A DNA stretch of 64,000 nucleotides from Gluconacetobacter asukensis. GTDB lineage: Bacteria; Pseudomonadota; Alphaproteobacteria; Acetobacterales; Acetobacteraceae. Shown piece by piece: positions 1-8,101 of the stretch. The notes under the pieces are model-generated. The model had not been told where the DNA came from, ran no database searches, and saw only the letters and a list, made by a program, of their open reading frames with translations. Every line of letters starts with the position of its first letter. Position 1 is the first letter of the stretch. Where the stretch lies: NCBI RefSeq assembly GCF_014174375.1, contig NZ_JABEQE010000009.1, positions 62,001 to 126,000 of the forward strand, read 5' to 3'. The translations under genes and the position numbers were made by a program.

Positions 1-843
1 GGCGGTTCCGACCGCCAGGAATTCGACGATATGGTCGCCCCAGACATGGGATTCTTCCTGCAGGCGGGTGCCGATGATCTCGTTGGCGCCGCTGGCGGCG
101 GCGTGGGCGGTCATGCGCTCCATCGCGGCCTCGCGGGCCGTGTAATAGGCCTGGGTGAACAGGTCCAGTTCCACGCACTGGCCGGTCTGGCGCAGCGTGG
201 TCAGCAGGCTGCGCCGGGGAATATGCTGGACGCAGCAGCCGATGACCAGATCCAGCGGCCGGCGGCCGGCCTTGAGCGCCAGGGCGAAATCCTGGCCGGA
301 CAGGTCGGACGTGAAGGGGCGCCCGTCGGGGCGGCGGTAGCCGGGATGCCCGTCCTGATGGACGATGGCGCTGCCGAAGGCGCGGAATTCCAGCATGCCG
401 GAATCGGCAAGCTGCGCGATTTCCAGGCGCGTGCCGACGATTCCGTCCGCGCCCAGCGCCTCGGCCTCGGCCCGCATGATCTCGACCGCCTTTTCGCGTG
501 CGCCATACATGGCGCCGGTGATATCCGTCAGTTCGTAGGCGCTGTTGTTGAGCTGGAAATTCGCCTGGACCTTCCAGATGCTGTTGCCCATGCACAGGCC
601 GAGCGCGCGGAAGCCCGCATGTTCGACCACCAGCAGTTCACGGACGCTGAAATCGGAGGTGACGACCCCGCTCTGCCGGGCATGGCCTGCCATGAAGCCG
701 GTGGGCGCGGTCGCGGAGGGGCCGTCGCCGGAGGGCGCGGCACTTGGAGTGGCGGGTGTCTGGTTCCAGCCGGGCGGGCTGGCGGCGGGGTGGCCGGGAC
801 CGTCGGCCGGGGGAAAGCCCGGCATACCATCGAAAATGCCCAT
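1..843 (-). CDS. Tandem YbjQ-like (heavy-metal-binding domain) protein, 3' end outside window
   Basis: The minus frame is open for 281 codons from an ATG at 841-843 to the window edge, so the C-terminus is missing. After a Pro/Gly/Ala-rich N-terminus of about 50 residues, two copies of a YbjQ-type unit can be read. Each has a long helix rich in Ala/Glu/Met followed by a GA(D/N)xI(I/V)GTRL strand: GADGIVGTRLEIAQL in the first and GANEIIGTRLQEESH in the second. YbjQ/DUF74 proteins are small pentameric proteins of unsettled role, often labelled heavy-metal-binding; the label is not proof of metal binding here. It is the last gene of a three-gene minus-strand cassette and starts 19 bases after the preceding stop codon. 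Confidence 0.75.
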   Translation of the reverse strand, partial: MGIFDGMPGFPPADGPGHPAASPPGWNQTPATPSAAPSGDGPSATAPTGFMAGHARQSGVVTSDFSVRELLVVEHAGFRALGLCMGNSIWKVQANFQLNNSAYELTDITGAMYGAREKAVEIMRAEAEALGADGIVGTRLEIAQLADSGMLEFRAFGSAIVHQDGHPGYRRPDGRPFTSDLSGQDFALALKAGRRPLDLVIGCCVQHIPRRSLLTTLRQTGQCVELDLFTQAYYTAREAAMERMTAHAAASGANEIIGTRLQEESHVWGDHIVEFLAVGTA

Positions 844-862
844 GCGCTGTCGTCTTTCTTCC

Positions 863-1954
863 CTAGCTGAACAGGTCGCCGAAATTGCCGAGCAGGTCGC
901 CGACGGCGCCGGTTGCCTCGGCGGCCCCGGTTTCGATGGCCGCGCCGATGATCGCAGATGCGCCGGCCAGACGTTCTTCGCCCGCCAGGTCCACGGCCGT
1001 GTCGAGCAATTCGGTCTTCTCGGCGAGGTCGGCGTCCTCTTCCGCGACTTCCACCCCGTTTTCGATCCCGGCGAAGAGCGGGCGGTGCCCTGCGATCCGC
1101 GCCGCGTGGTCGTCGAGCGCGGCCAGAAAGGTGGGGGCGAGCGGGAATGTGCCGGGCAGCCGTCGGTAGCCTAATTGGGTGATTGCGGCGCGCAGGCGGC
1201 AGGACGTGATGACTCCGTTGTTTGTTTCCACCGAAATAGAGACGATTTCGTCATGGGCCAGCGCGCCCGTCCAGAAGGCGCGCAACGGATCGTCGGTCAG
1301 GCGGGCCAGCGCCGCGTCGCGCGCCTGGCGTTTCCATTGACCCAGGAGCGGGGTCTCGCCGCCGCCCCAGGGAGCCAGTGCCGCGTCATAGTGGAACGGG
1401 ACATCCACCGTTTCGATTGCGCCGACCGAACAGCCGATCGGCACGACGCCCGCGCGCATGGCCAGGGCGAAAATGGTGGCGTTCCACGGTACGCAGGGCA
1501 GCGCCGGACCGGCGTCGAGGCCCGGAACCGTCACCGCGTCGCCATGCAGCAGGAAGCCCAGCGTGTCGCCACCGCCCGCCAGCCGATAACGCAGGTTCAG
1601 CACGGCGTTGGCCCCGCGTGACAAGGCGGCGGCGCGCAGGCGGAACATGGCCATGCGCCAGCCCTGCTCATGCACCGTCGCCCAATGCGACTGGCCGAGG
1701 GAAAAGCCGGTCTTCCACCATGCCTCGGCATGGACGCTGCCCAGCGCGCGCGTTGCGCCTCCGGCGAGGCCTTGGCGGACCGAACCCAGCCGCACGATCG
1801 GCGGTGGCCGGCCATCAAGTTGAGCGAAGGCATTGCCGGCTGGCTGCGCGCCGGAGGGGGGAGGGGTGAAGGGGACGGCGTTCGCCGGAGCCGGCCCGGC
1901 GGTGCGCGCGGATGTGCCGGCGCCCAGGAAGCCGAGGAGGCGCCGCAATGTCAT
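863..1954 (-). CDS. YbjQ-like domain protein of unknown function, 363 aa
   Basis: The ATG at 1952-1954 overlaps the TGA of the upstream gene as ATGA, so translation is probably coupled. An in-frame extension upstream to 2047 is open but only shadows the neighbouring gene. After a Pro/Ala-rich N-terminus, residues of about 60-140 contain WW-rich sequence and the GANAVLNLRYR strand typical of YbjQ-like units. A second, more diverged unit seems to follow at about residues 160-260 (VGAIETVDVPF, ISVETNNGVI). The C-terminal 50 residues are Glu/Ala-rich and probably helical. There is no signal peptide and no enzyme motif. Function is not recognised; context ties it to the double-YbjQ gene downstream. 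Confidence 0.7.
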   Translation of the reverse strand: MTLRRLLGFLGAGTSARTAGPAPANAVPFTPPPSGAQPAGNAFAQLDGRPPPIVRLGSVRQGLAGGATRALGSVHAEAWWKTGFSLGQSHWATVHEQGWRMAMFRLRAAALSRGANAVLNLRYRLAGGGDTLGFLLHGDAVTVPGLDAGPALPCVPWNATIFALAMRAGVVPIGCSVGAIETVDVPFHYDAALAPWGGGETPLLGQWKRQARDAALARLTDDPLRAFWTGALAHDEIVSISVETNNGVITSCRLRAAITQLGYRRLPGTFPLAPTFLAALDDHAARIAGHRPLFAGIENGVEVAEEDADLAEKTELLDTAVDLAGEERLAGASAIIGAAIETGAAEATGAVGDLLGNFGDLFS

Positions 1955-2337
1955 CCGGACCAGCGTGTGGCGTGGGCCAGGGCGTCGCCTTCGCCGGAGA
2001 CGGCGCCACCCAGCGCGCGGATCTGCGCCATGAGGGTGGTGATCCATTCACGCAGGGGCACGGTTCGGCGGCTGAGGGCTACGCCGCGGACCTCGTGGAC
2101 GATAGTGGCCTCGATATCCCCGCCGGCGCGGGTCAGGCGGAACAGATATGTGGCCAGGCGGATGTCCAGCCCGTCGATGGTTTCGGTTTTGCGGAAAAGC
2201 CCGCGTTTACTGCGCGACACGGCCGTCTGGCGGGGCAGGGCCTGTTCGCAGAGATGGGCAAAACGATCGAGGAAACGATCTCGTTCGGCTTCCGCTTCAC
2301 GGATCAGGGCTGCCACGTCGTCGAAGGAGTCGGTCAT
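1951..2337 (-). CDS. Small hypothetical protein heading the YbjQ cassette, 128 aa
   Basis: The protein begins MTDSFDDVAALIREAEAERD and looks soluble and helical, with many Arg and Glu residues. No family is recognised. An AGGAGG ribosome-binding site lies about 12 bases upstream of the ATG. Further upstream (about 2365-2400, minus strand) there are TTGACG boxes and a TGCATAAA-like element that could be the cassette promoter. It overlaps the next gene by 4 bases (ATGA), so the three genes 2337 to 1 are probably one transcript. Confidence 0.6.
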   Translation of the reverse strand: MTDSFDDVAALIREAEAERDRFLDRFAHLCEQALPRQTAVSRSKRGLFRKTETIDGLDIRLATYLFRLTRAGGDIEATIVHEVRGVALSRRTVPLREWITTLMAQIRALGGAVSGEGDALAHATRWSG

Positions 2338-2467
2338 CGTCCGCGCCCACCTCCTCGTGCTTTATGCAACGGGCTGTGTAACGTTTCGTCAAAAAAACGG
2401 GCGCGTCAAGAACGTATCGTGAGCTCCGGCAACGCGACGGAGAGGGCCGAAAGGGGCTGGCGCGAGA

Positions 2468-2953
2468 TCATGGAGGCCGGTTCTGATCCTGTTCTGCCTG
2501 ACATTTCGACGATGTTTCGAGAAATCTGCGGATCGTGAACAGGTCGCGCATCTGGCACGAGAGGGTCGTTTCGTGCGTATCATCGCGGATTTGTAGAAAG
2601 CGTTCGTCCCAGTCGCGGAGTCTGTTCTTCGGCCTGCGCAGGAGAATGGAGGAGTCTGCCGTTGGCATGGAGATGAAATCGCGCGTCCTGAAAGACCGAA
2701 TGATGGTCTGCCGTGTCAATATATCCAGATTATATCCGCATCTTATGCTGACGGGGATGTTCATCGCGACGGAGGGCAGGCCGCCGAGGAAGGACATGAC
2801 GTAGCTATTGGCATGGAAGGCGCCGCCGGCAAGAAGCGACAGAACGACAAAGACCGATGTAATGGCGGATATGTAAAAGAGGCCGTTCCAGGAGAAGAAA
2901 AAATTGGCGAGGTAGGCCACGCGTATTTCATATTTCGGGCGGGGAGCCATCAT
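2468..2953 (-). CDS. Small two-helix membrane protein of unknown function, 161 aa
   Basis: Two hydrophobic segments (about residues 14-42 and 48-66) near the N-terminus are followed by a cytoplasmic-looking tail of about 95 residues rich in Arg, Asp and Thr. No family is recognised. Either ATG of the MM pair at 2948-2953 could start it. It stands alone, downstream of a terminator-like hairpin (2976-2999) that closes the Tim44-like gene, and its GC content looks lower than that of its neighbours. The two-helix-plus-tail layout recalls small membrane effectors such as SLATT proteins, but no diagnostic motif was seen. Confidence 0.55.
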   Translation of the reverse strand: MMAPRPKYEIRVAYLANFFFSWNGLFYISAITSVFVVLSLLAGGAFHANSYVMSFLGGLPSVAMNIPVSIRCGYNLDILTRQTIIRSFRTRDFISMPTADSSILLRRPKNRLRDWDERFLQIRDDTHETTLSCQMRDLFTIRRFLETSSKCQAEQDQNRPP

Positions 2954-2975
2954 GCGCGGGACGTTCCTTCCGAAA

Positions 2976-2999
2976 CCAGGCGGGGCTGCCCCCGCCTGG
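2976..2999 (-). terminator. Hairpin after the secreted Tim44-like gene
   Basis: Perfect 10-bp inverted repeat (CCAGGCGGGG / CCCCGCCTGG) with a 4-base loop, 9 bases after the stop codon at 3009. On the minus strand it is followed by TTTCGG, a weak T tract. Probably an intrinsic terminator. Confidence 0.6.
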
Positions 3000-3008
3000 G
3001 AAAGCCTG

Positions 3009-3971
3009 TCAGCGCGTCTGCTGGATTGCGGAGAGCAGCCAGGCGCCCCCGCGTGACGGGCGCATGAAGGTCCAGAGTTCGGTAATGGTGACCCGTTCGG
3101 TCGAGCTGCCGTCGATGACGCGGCCGGTCATGTCGGTGGTGATGTCCACCATCGAATAGCGCATGGCGACCGTCGCGTAGTCGAACCCGTTTTCGCTCCA
3201 TGCCTCGGACAGGTCGCCATGTTCGAAGCGCACGTCCGACACGACGTTGCGCGCGCCACGGCTGGCCAGGTCGGAAAGCTGGGCGTTGAAATAGCCCACC
3301 ATTTCCGGCGTTGCCATGTGCTGGAGGGCCGGCAGGTTCTGCTGGCTCCATGCCGCCTGGATATCGAGCAGCAGGCGCTGGAAGGCACGGTAATCGTCCG
3401 GGGTGATCGTCACCTGGGCTGCCGCTGCCGAGGGGCCGCCCTGGCCGTAGACGGGGGAAGCCGCGATGGGGGTGCCCTGCCGGGCCCCGCCGCTGAACCG
3501 GCGCACCAGCCAGCCGATCAGCAGGCCCAGCAGCAGGAGCTGGATCAGCAGGCCGAAGAAGCTGCCGCCACCGGTCAGCCCGCCGGCGATGCCGTGGCCG
3601 AACAGCACCCCGAACAGGCCGGCGCCCAGCATGCCGCCCAGGAAGCCGCTGGCGAACGGATGCGGCCGCGCGGCATAGGGCGCGCTGTACGGTGCGCCGT
3701 AGGGTGAACGCGGATAGGAAGACGGGCCGTTGACGGAACCGCCGGATGAGGGCTGCGTGATCGAGCGCTGCATCGGCGATGCGCCGTACGGGGCGGTCTG
3801 GGTGGGAGCAGGTGCGCTGTAGGTGCGCGACCCCCGGCTGCCCATCGAATAGCCGCTGCCGGGGCGGGCGTCGGCGCCGGGCGGCAGCAGGGGCGATACG
3901 GCGAGGGCGGTGCCCAGCAGCAGGATGGTGAAACGGCGGGTCTTTTGGACGGGCTGGTGTCGGTTGGTCAT
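3009..3971 (-). CDS. Secreted/membrane Tim44-like domain protein, 320 aa
   Basis: The chosen ATG at 3969-3971 gives MTNRHQPVQKTRRFTILLLG, a positively charged n-region and a hydrophobic core ending near ADA, a good signal peptide; an ATG 12 bases upstream is possible. A low-complexity Ser/Pro/Gly/Tyr stretch (about 35-105) and a Gly-rich hydrophobic segment (about 110-160, ending in IGWLVRRF) precede a C-terminal Tim44-like domain of about 130 residues that ends in ELWTFMRPSRGGAWLLSAIQ. Bacterial Tim44-like (TimA-type) proteins are envelope proteins of poorly known role. It follows pmbA after 34 bases. The window has a second, unrelated-length Tim44-like gene at 36161. Confidence 0.75.
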   Translation of the reverse strand: MTNRHQPVQKTRRFTILLLGTALAVSPLLPPGADARPGSGYSMGSRGSRTYSAPAPTQTAPYGASPMQRSITQPSSGGSVNGPSSYPRSPYGAPYSAPYAARPHPFASGFLGGMLGAGLFGVLFGHGIAGGLTGGGSFFGLLIQLLLLGLLIGWLVRRFSGGARQGTPIAASPVYGQGGPSAAAAQVTITPDDYRAFQRLLLDIQAAWSQQNLPALQHMATPEMVGYFNAQLSDLASRGARNVVSDVRFEHGDLSEAWSENGFDYATVAMRYSMVDITTDMTGRVIDGSSTERVTITELWTFMRPSRGGAWLLSAIQQTR

Positions 3972-4005
3972 TGCTCTGTCCATATCCTGTCGTGCGGGGC
4001 GATGT

Positions 4006-5334
4006 TCAAGACCCGGCGATCATCATGTCGTCGATGCGGATGGTCGGGGCGTTGATGCCGTGGCGGAATACCAGGTCGTCCGCCAGGACCATGCGGGCGA
4101 ACATGTCGTTCAGGTTCCCGGCGATGGTCAGTTCCGCGACCGGTTCCGCCAGTGTGCCGCCCCGGATCATGAAGCCGGCGGCCCCCCGGCTGTAATCGCC
4201 GGTCAGGCCGTTGATGGCCGAGCCCATCAGTTCGGTGACGTAGATCCCGTCCTGGATGTCGGCCATCAGCGCCGCCGGGGTCGGGGCGCCGGGGCGGGCA
4301 TACAGGCTGCCCAGCGACGGGCTGCCGCCACGGCTGGCCCGGCCGTTGCCGGGCAGGCCCAATTGCCGGGCGCTGCGGGAATCCAGCGCCCAGTTGATCA
4401 GCATGCCGTCCTGCACGATGGCCAGTTCGCTGCAACGCACGCCCTCGCCGTCGAACGGGCGGGCCGACAGGCCGCGTACCCGCGTCGGGTCGTCCAGGAT
4501 ATCGACGCCTTCGGGCAGGATTCGCTGACCCATCTTCTCCTTGAGGAACGAGGTGCCGCGTGCGATGGCGCTGCCGTTGACGGCCCCGGCCAGGTGGCCC
4601 AGCAGGCTGGACGACACGCGCGGATCGAAGACCACATGCATGCTGCCCGTGCGCGGGCGGGTGGGATTCAGGCGGGCTACCGCCTTTTCGCCGGCGCTGC
4701 GTCCGATCGTGCCGGCATCGGCCAGGTCGGAGAGATGCACGGTGGCATCGTAATCGTAATCCCGCTGCATGCCGGTGCCGTGGCCGGCCAGCACGCTGAC
4801 GGAGACGGAATGGCTGCTGCGGGCGTAGCGGCCGGAAAAGCCGGCCGAGGTCATCAGCACGATATCCGCCAGGCCGAAACTGGCCGAGCCGCCGCTGCTG
4901 TTGGTCACGCCCGCTACCGCCAGTGCCGCATCCTCGGCCGCGCGGGCGCGGTCCATCAGCGCCGCCGTGTCGGGCTGTGCCGTGTCCAGCAGGTCCAGGC
5001 CGGCGGCATCGACGAAGCCCTGTTCGGCCTGGGGCGACAGGCCGGCATAGGGGTCCTCGGGCAGGACGCGCGCCATGGCCAGGGCCTGTTCGACCAGTGC
5101 GTCGAAGCGGGCAGGATCGAGGTTGGTGGCTGAGACGGACGCCGATTGCCGGCCGAGGAAGACGCGAAGGCTGAGGTCGCAGGTCTCCGACCGTTCCAGA
5201 TCCTCGGTCTTGCCGTTGCGGATCTGCACGCCATGCGCCGTGCGCGCCGAATAGGCCGCATCCACCGCGTCGGCGCCGGCGGCGCGGGCCTTGCCGATCA
5301 GGGTGCCGATCAGGTCGAGCGGGTCGGTGCTCAT
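4006..5334 (-). CDS. pmbA: TldE/PmbA family metalloprotease subunit, 442 aa
   Basis: PmbA/TldE pairs with TldD in a cytosolic protease that degrades unfolded peptides and matures modified peptides. Seen here are the family's N-terminal half (MSTDPLDLIGTLIGKARAAG start, followed by a run of SVSATNLD type) and the C-terminal Gly-rich strands (SAINGLTGDYSRGAAGF, GTLAEPVAELTIAGNL) that mark PmbA. The length of 442 matches the family. Its ATG overlaps the stop of the M16 peptidase gene (ATGA at 5331-5334), so the two are translationally coupled. No tldD is present in the window. Confidence 0.9.
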   Translation of the reverse strand: MSTDPLDLIGTLIGKARAAGADAVDAAYSARTAHGVQIRNGKTEDLERSETCDLSLRVFLGRQSASVSATNLDPARFDALVEQALAMARVLPEDPYAGLSPQAEQGFVDAAGLDLLDTAQPDTAALMDRARAAEDAALAVAGVTNSSGGSASFGLADIVLMTSAGFSGRYARSSHSVSVSVLAGHGTGMQRDYDYDATVHLSDLADAGTIGRSAGEKAVARLNPTRPRTGSMHVVFDPRVSSSLLGHLAGAVNGSAIARGTSFLKEKMGQRILPEGVDILDDPTRVRGLSARPFDGEGVRCSELAIVQDGMLINWALDSRSARQLGLPGNGRASRGGSPSLGSLYARPGAPTPAALMADIQDGIYVTELMGSAINGLTGDYSRGAAGFMIRGGTLAEPVAELTIAGNLNDMFARMVLADDLVFRHGINAPTIRIDDMMIAGS

Positions 5335-6596
5335 GCCGCCAGTGCCTCGGCGATCGAGCCCAGGGTGGGGATGTTGTGCACCGGCCCCAGCGATGCCAGC
5401 GTGGGCGTGCCGCGGAACAGGCGGGCGGCGACGCGCTTGACGTCGTCGATCGTCACCTTGTTGACCAGGCTCACGGTCTCGGCCGTGGGCACCAGGCGGC
5501 CGAAGACCTGGAGCTGGCGGGCCAGCTGCTCGCACCGGCTGCCGGTGCTTTCCAGCGACATCAGGAGCGAGGATTTGAGCTGTGCCCGGGCGCGGTCCAG
5601 TTCGTCCTGCTCGACCTGGAGCTGCACCTTGCGCAGTTCCTCCAGCGTGACGGGCACCAGTTCGCTGGCCTGGTCGGCGCCGGTGCCGGCATAGATGCCG
5701 AACAGGCCGCCGTCGCGGAACGGGGCGTTGAAGGAATAGACCGAATAGACCAGCCCGCGCTTCTCGCGGATTTCCTGGAACAGGCGCGACGACATACCGC
5801 CGCCCAGCAGGGTGGAGAGCAGCAGGACCGGATAATAATCCGGATCGCCATAGCCGACCGAGGGGAAGCCCAGCACGACATGGGCCTGGTCGAGATCCTT
5901 CTCGCGCCGGAATTCGCCGCCCACGTAGCGGGAGTCGAAGCTGGCGGGGCTGCCCAGTGTCGGCAGGTCGCGGAAATGGCGTTCGGCCAGGGCCACCACA
6001 TCTTCATGACGCAGGTTGCCGGCCGCCGCGACCACGGTATTCGCCGTCGTGTAATGGCCGCGCATGTAGCGCATCAGGGTCTCGCGGCTCATGTCGCGGA
6101 TCAGCGCCTCGGTGCCCAGCGTGGGGCGGCCCATCGGCTGCTCGGGGAAGGCGGTTTCCTGGAAATGATCGAAGATGATGTCGTCCGGCGTGTCGTTGGC
6201 CTGCCCGATTTCCTGCAGGATCACGCCGCGCTCGCGTTCGACTTCATCGGGGGCGAAGCTGCTGTGGGTGAGGATGTCGCCGATGATGTCGGCGCCCAGG
6301 GCCAGGTCTTCCTTCAGCAGCTTGACGTAATAGGCGGTGTGCTCGCGCGCGGTGTAGGCGTTGATATGGCCGCCCACATTCTCGATTTCCTCGGCGATGC
6401 CGGCGGCGCTGCGGCGTTCGGTGCCCTTGAAGGCCATATGTTCGAGGAAATGCGAGACGCCGTTTTCCTCGGCGTGCTCGTGGCAGGTGCCGGCGGCGAC
6501 ATAGGCGCCGAACGAGACGGTTTCGACCCGGTCCATGCGCTCGGTGACCACGGTCAGGCCGGAGGGGAGGCGGGTAACGTTGATCTGGTCGGTCAT
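5331..6596 (-). CDS. M16 family zinc peptidase (mitochondrial processing peptidase-like), 421 aa
   Basis: The inverted zinc motif HFLEH (HxxEH) is at residues 49-53, in the context ENGVSHFLEHMAFKGT that is typical of MPP-beta/PqqF-like M16B enzymes. The distal Glu ligand lies in VILQEIGQ about 75 residues on. Residues 230-300 carry the Gly-rich loop GGGMSSRLFQEIREKRGL of the second M16 domain. Length fits the single-chain bacterial M16B class. AGGA lies upstream of the ATG. It sits between thrC (64-base gap) and pmbA (4-base overlap), which suggests a shared transcript. Substrate unknown. Confidence 0.9.
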   Translation of the reverse strand: MTDQINVTRLPSGLTVVTERMDRVETVSFGAYVAAGTCHEHAEENGVSHFLEHMAFKGTERRSAAGIAEEIENVGGHINAYTAREHTAYYVKLLKEDLALGADIIGDILTHSSFAPDEVERERGVILQEIGQANDTPDDIIFDHFQETAFPEQPMGRPTLGTEALIRDMSRETLMRYMRGHYTTANTVVAAAGNLRHEDVVALAERHFRDLPTLGSPASFDSRYVGGEFRREKDLDQAHVVLGFPSVGYGDPDYYPVLLLSTLLGGGMSSRLFQEIREKRGLVYSVYSFNAPFRDGGLFGIYAGTGADQASELVPVTLEELRKVQLQVEQDELDRARAQLKSSLLMSLESTGSRCEQLARQLQVFGRLVPTAETVSLVNKVTIDDVKRVAARLFRGTPTLASLGPVHNIPTLGSIAEALAA

Positions 6597-6660
6597 CAGG
6601 GTCCTGCGTGACGGTCCGGCCGGCGGGGCCGGGCGTCCGAAGAAAGGGAAGGTATAGGCG

Positions 6661-8058
6661 TCAGCTGTTCTTCAGCACCGCCGCGCGGACACGGTCTTCC
6701 ACCGCGTCCAGTTGGTTGGGCACAACGTCGTAACGCTCCGGCCGGTCGAACAGATCCGCAAGATGTGGCGGAAGGGCGGGCCGGATGCCGACCGCCTGCG
6801 CCATCGCGTCGGGGAATTTGGCCGGATGGGCGGTTGCCATCGCCACCATCGGGATGCCGGGCTCGCGGAACATCCGCCCGGCCGCGATGCCGATCGCGCT
6901 GTGCGGGTCCGCCAGATACTGGCTGGCCTGGTAGAGAGAGCGGATTTCGGTCTTCGTGTCCTCGTCTTCAAGGGCCAGGGCGTGGAACAGGCCCGATGCC
7001 TGGCGCCAGACCGGATCGGGGACGCTCATGCGGCCCGTGCGGCGGAAGTCGGTGACGATCCGCGCGCAGGCTTCGGCGTCGCGGTTCAGCAGTTCGAACA
7101 GCAGGCGCTCGAAATTCGACGAGACCTGGATGTCCATCGACGGCGACAGGCTGGGCACCACTTCACGCGCGCTCATGTCGTTGTCGCGCAGGAAGCGGGT
7201 CAGGATGTCGTTGCGATTCGAGCCCACGCAGAGCGCGCGGACCGGCAGGCCCATGCGGCGCGCGGCCCAGGCGGCGAGGATATTGCCGAAATTGCCGGTC
7301 GGCACGGCGAACGACACTTCGCGGTCGGGCGCGCCGAGGGAAAGGGCGGCGTAGACGTAATAGGGGATCTGGGCCGCGATGCGCGCCCAGTTGATCGAAT
7401 TGACCGCCGAGAGTCCCATTTCCTGCCGGAAGGGGGCATCGGCGAACATGGCCTTCACCAGATCCTGGCAGTCGTCGAACGTGCCCTGGACCGCCAGGTT
7501 GGTCACGTTGGGTTCCAGCACCGTCGTCATCTGCCGGCGCTGGACGTCCGATGTCCGTCCCTCGGGGTGGAGGATGACGATCCGCACGCGTTCGCGCCCA
7601 CGGACGGCCTCGATCGCGGCCGATCCGGTATCGCCCGAGGTGGCGCCCACGATGGTGACGTGTGCGTCGCGTTCGGTCAGCACATGGTCGAACAGGCGGC
7701 CCAGGAGCTGCATCGCCATGTCCTTGAAGGCGAGCGTCGGGCCGTGGAACAGTTCCTGGACGAATAGCCCGTCCTCGACCTGGACCAGCGGCACGATGGC
7801 GGCGTGGTCGAACCCGGCATAGGATTCACGGCACAGGCGCAGCAGCACGTCGGGCGCGATGCAGCCGGCGGTGAAGGGCGCGATGATCCGTGCCGCCAAG
7901 TCGGGATAGGGCAGGCCGCGCAGGGCCCGCCACTCATCGGCGGTCAGGACCGGCCAGCTTTCCGGCAGATAGAGGCCGCCATCCTCGGCGAGACCGGCCA
8001 TGAGAACCGAGGAGAAATCGCGGACGGGGGCCTGTCCCCGGGTCGAAACGTAGCGCAT
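6661..8058 (-). CDS. thrC: Threonine synthase, 465 aa
   Basis: A cytosolic PLP enzyme that converts O-phosphohomoserine to threonine, the last step of threonine synthesis. The PLP lysine is Lys112 in TLAFKDMAMQ, and the phosphate-binding loop GATSGDTGSAA follows at about residues 138-148. The N-terminus (MRYVSTRGQ) and the length match the longer fungal/proteobacterial type of threonine synthase. No other thr gene is adjacent, and no leader peptide or T-box-like structure is visible in the 43 bases upstream. It is followed on the same strand by the M16 peptidase and pmbA. Confidence 0.93.
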   Translation of the reverse strand: MRYVSTRGQAPVRDFSSVLMAGLAEDGGLYLPESWPVLTADEWRALRGLPYPDLAARIIAPFTAGCIAPDVLLRLCRESYAGFDHAAIVPLVQVEDGLFVQELFHGPTLAFKDMAMQLLGRLFDHVLTERDAHVTIVGATSGDTGSAAIEAVRGRERVRIVILHPEGRTSDVQRRQMTTVLEPNVTNLAVQGTFDDCQDLVKAMFADAPFRQEMGLSAVNSINWARIAAQIPYYVYAALSLGAPDREVSFAVPTGNFGNILAAWAARRMGLPVRALCVGSNRNDILTRFLRDNDMSAREVVPSLSPSMDIQVSSNFERLLFELLNRDAEACARIVTDFRRTGRMSVPDPVWRQASGLFHALALEDEDTKTEIRSLYQASQYLADPHSAIGIAAGRMFREPGIPMVAMATAHPAKFPDAMAQAVGIRPALPPHLADLFDRPERYDVVPNQLDAVEDRVRAAVLKNS

Positions 8059-8101
8059 GCCCCTTCATACCGCCAAGCGGGCGCCACGCGAAGGGGGTGC
8101 G

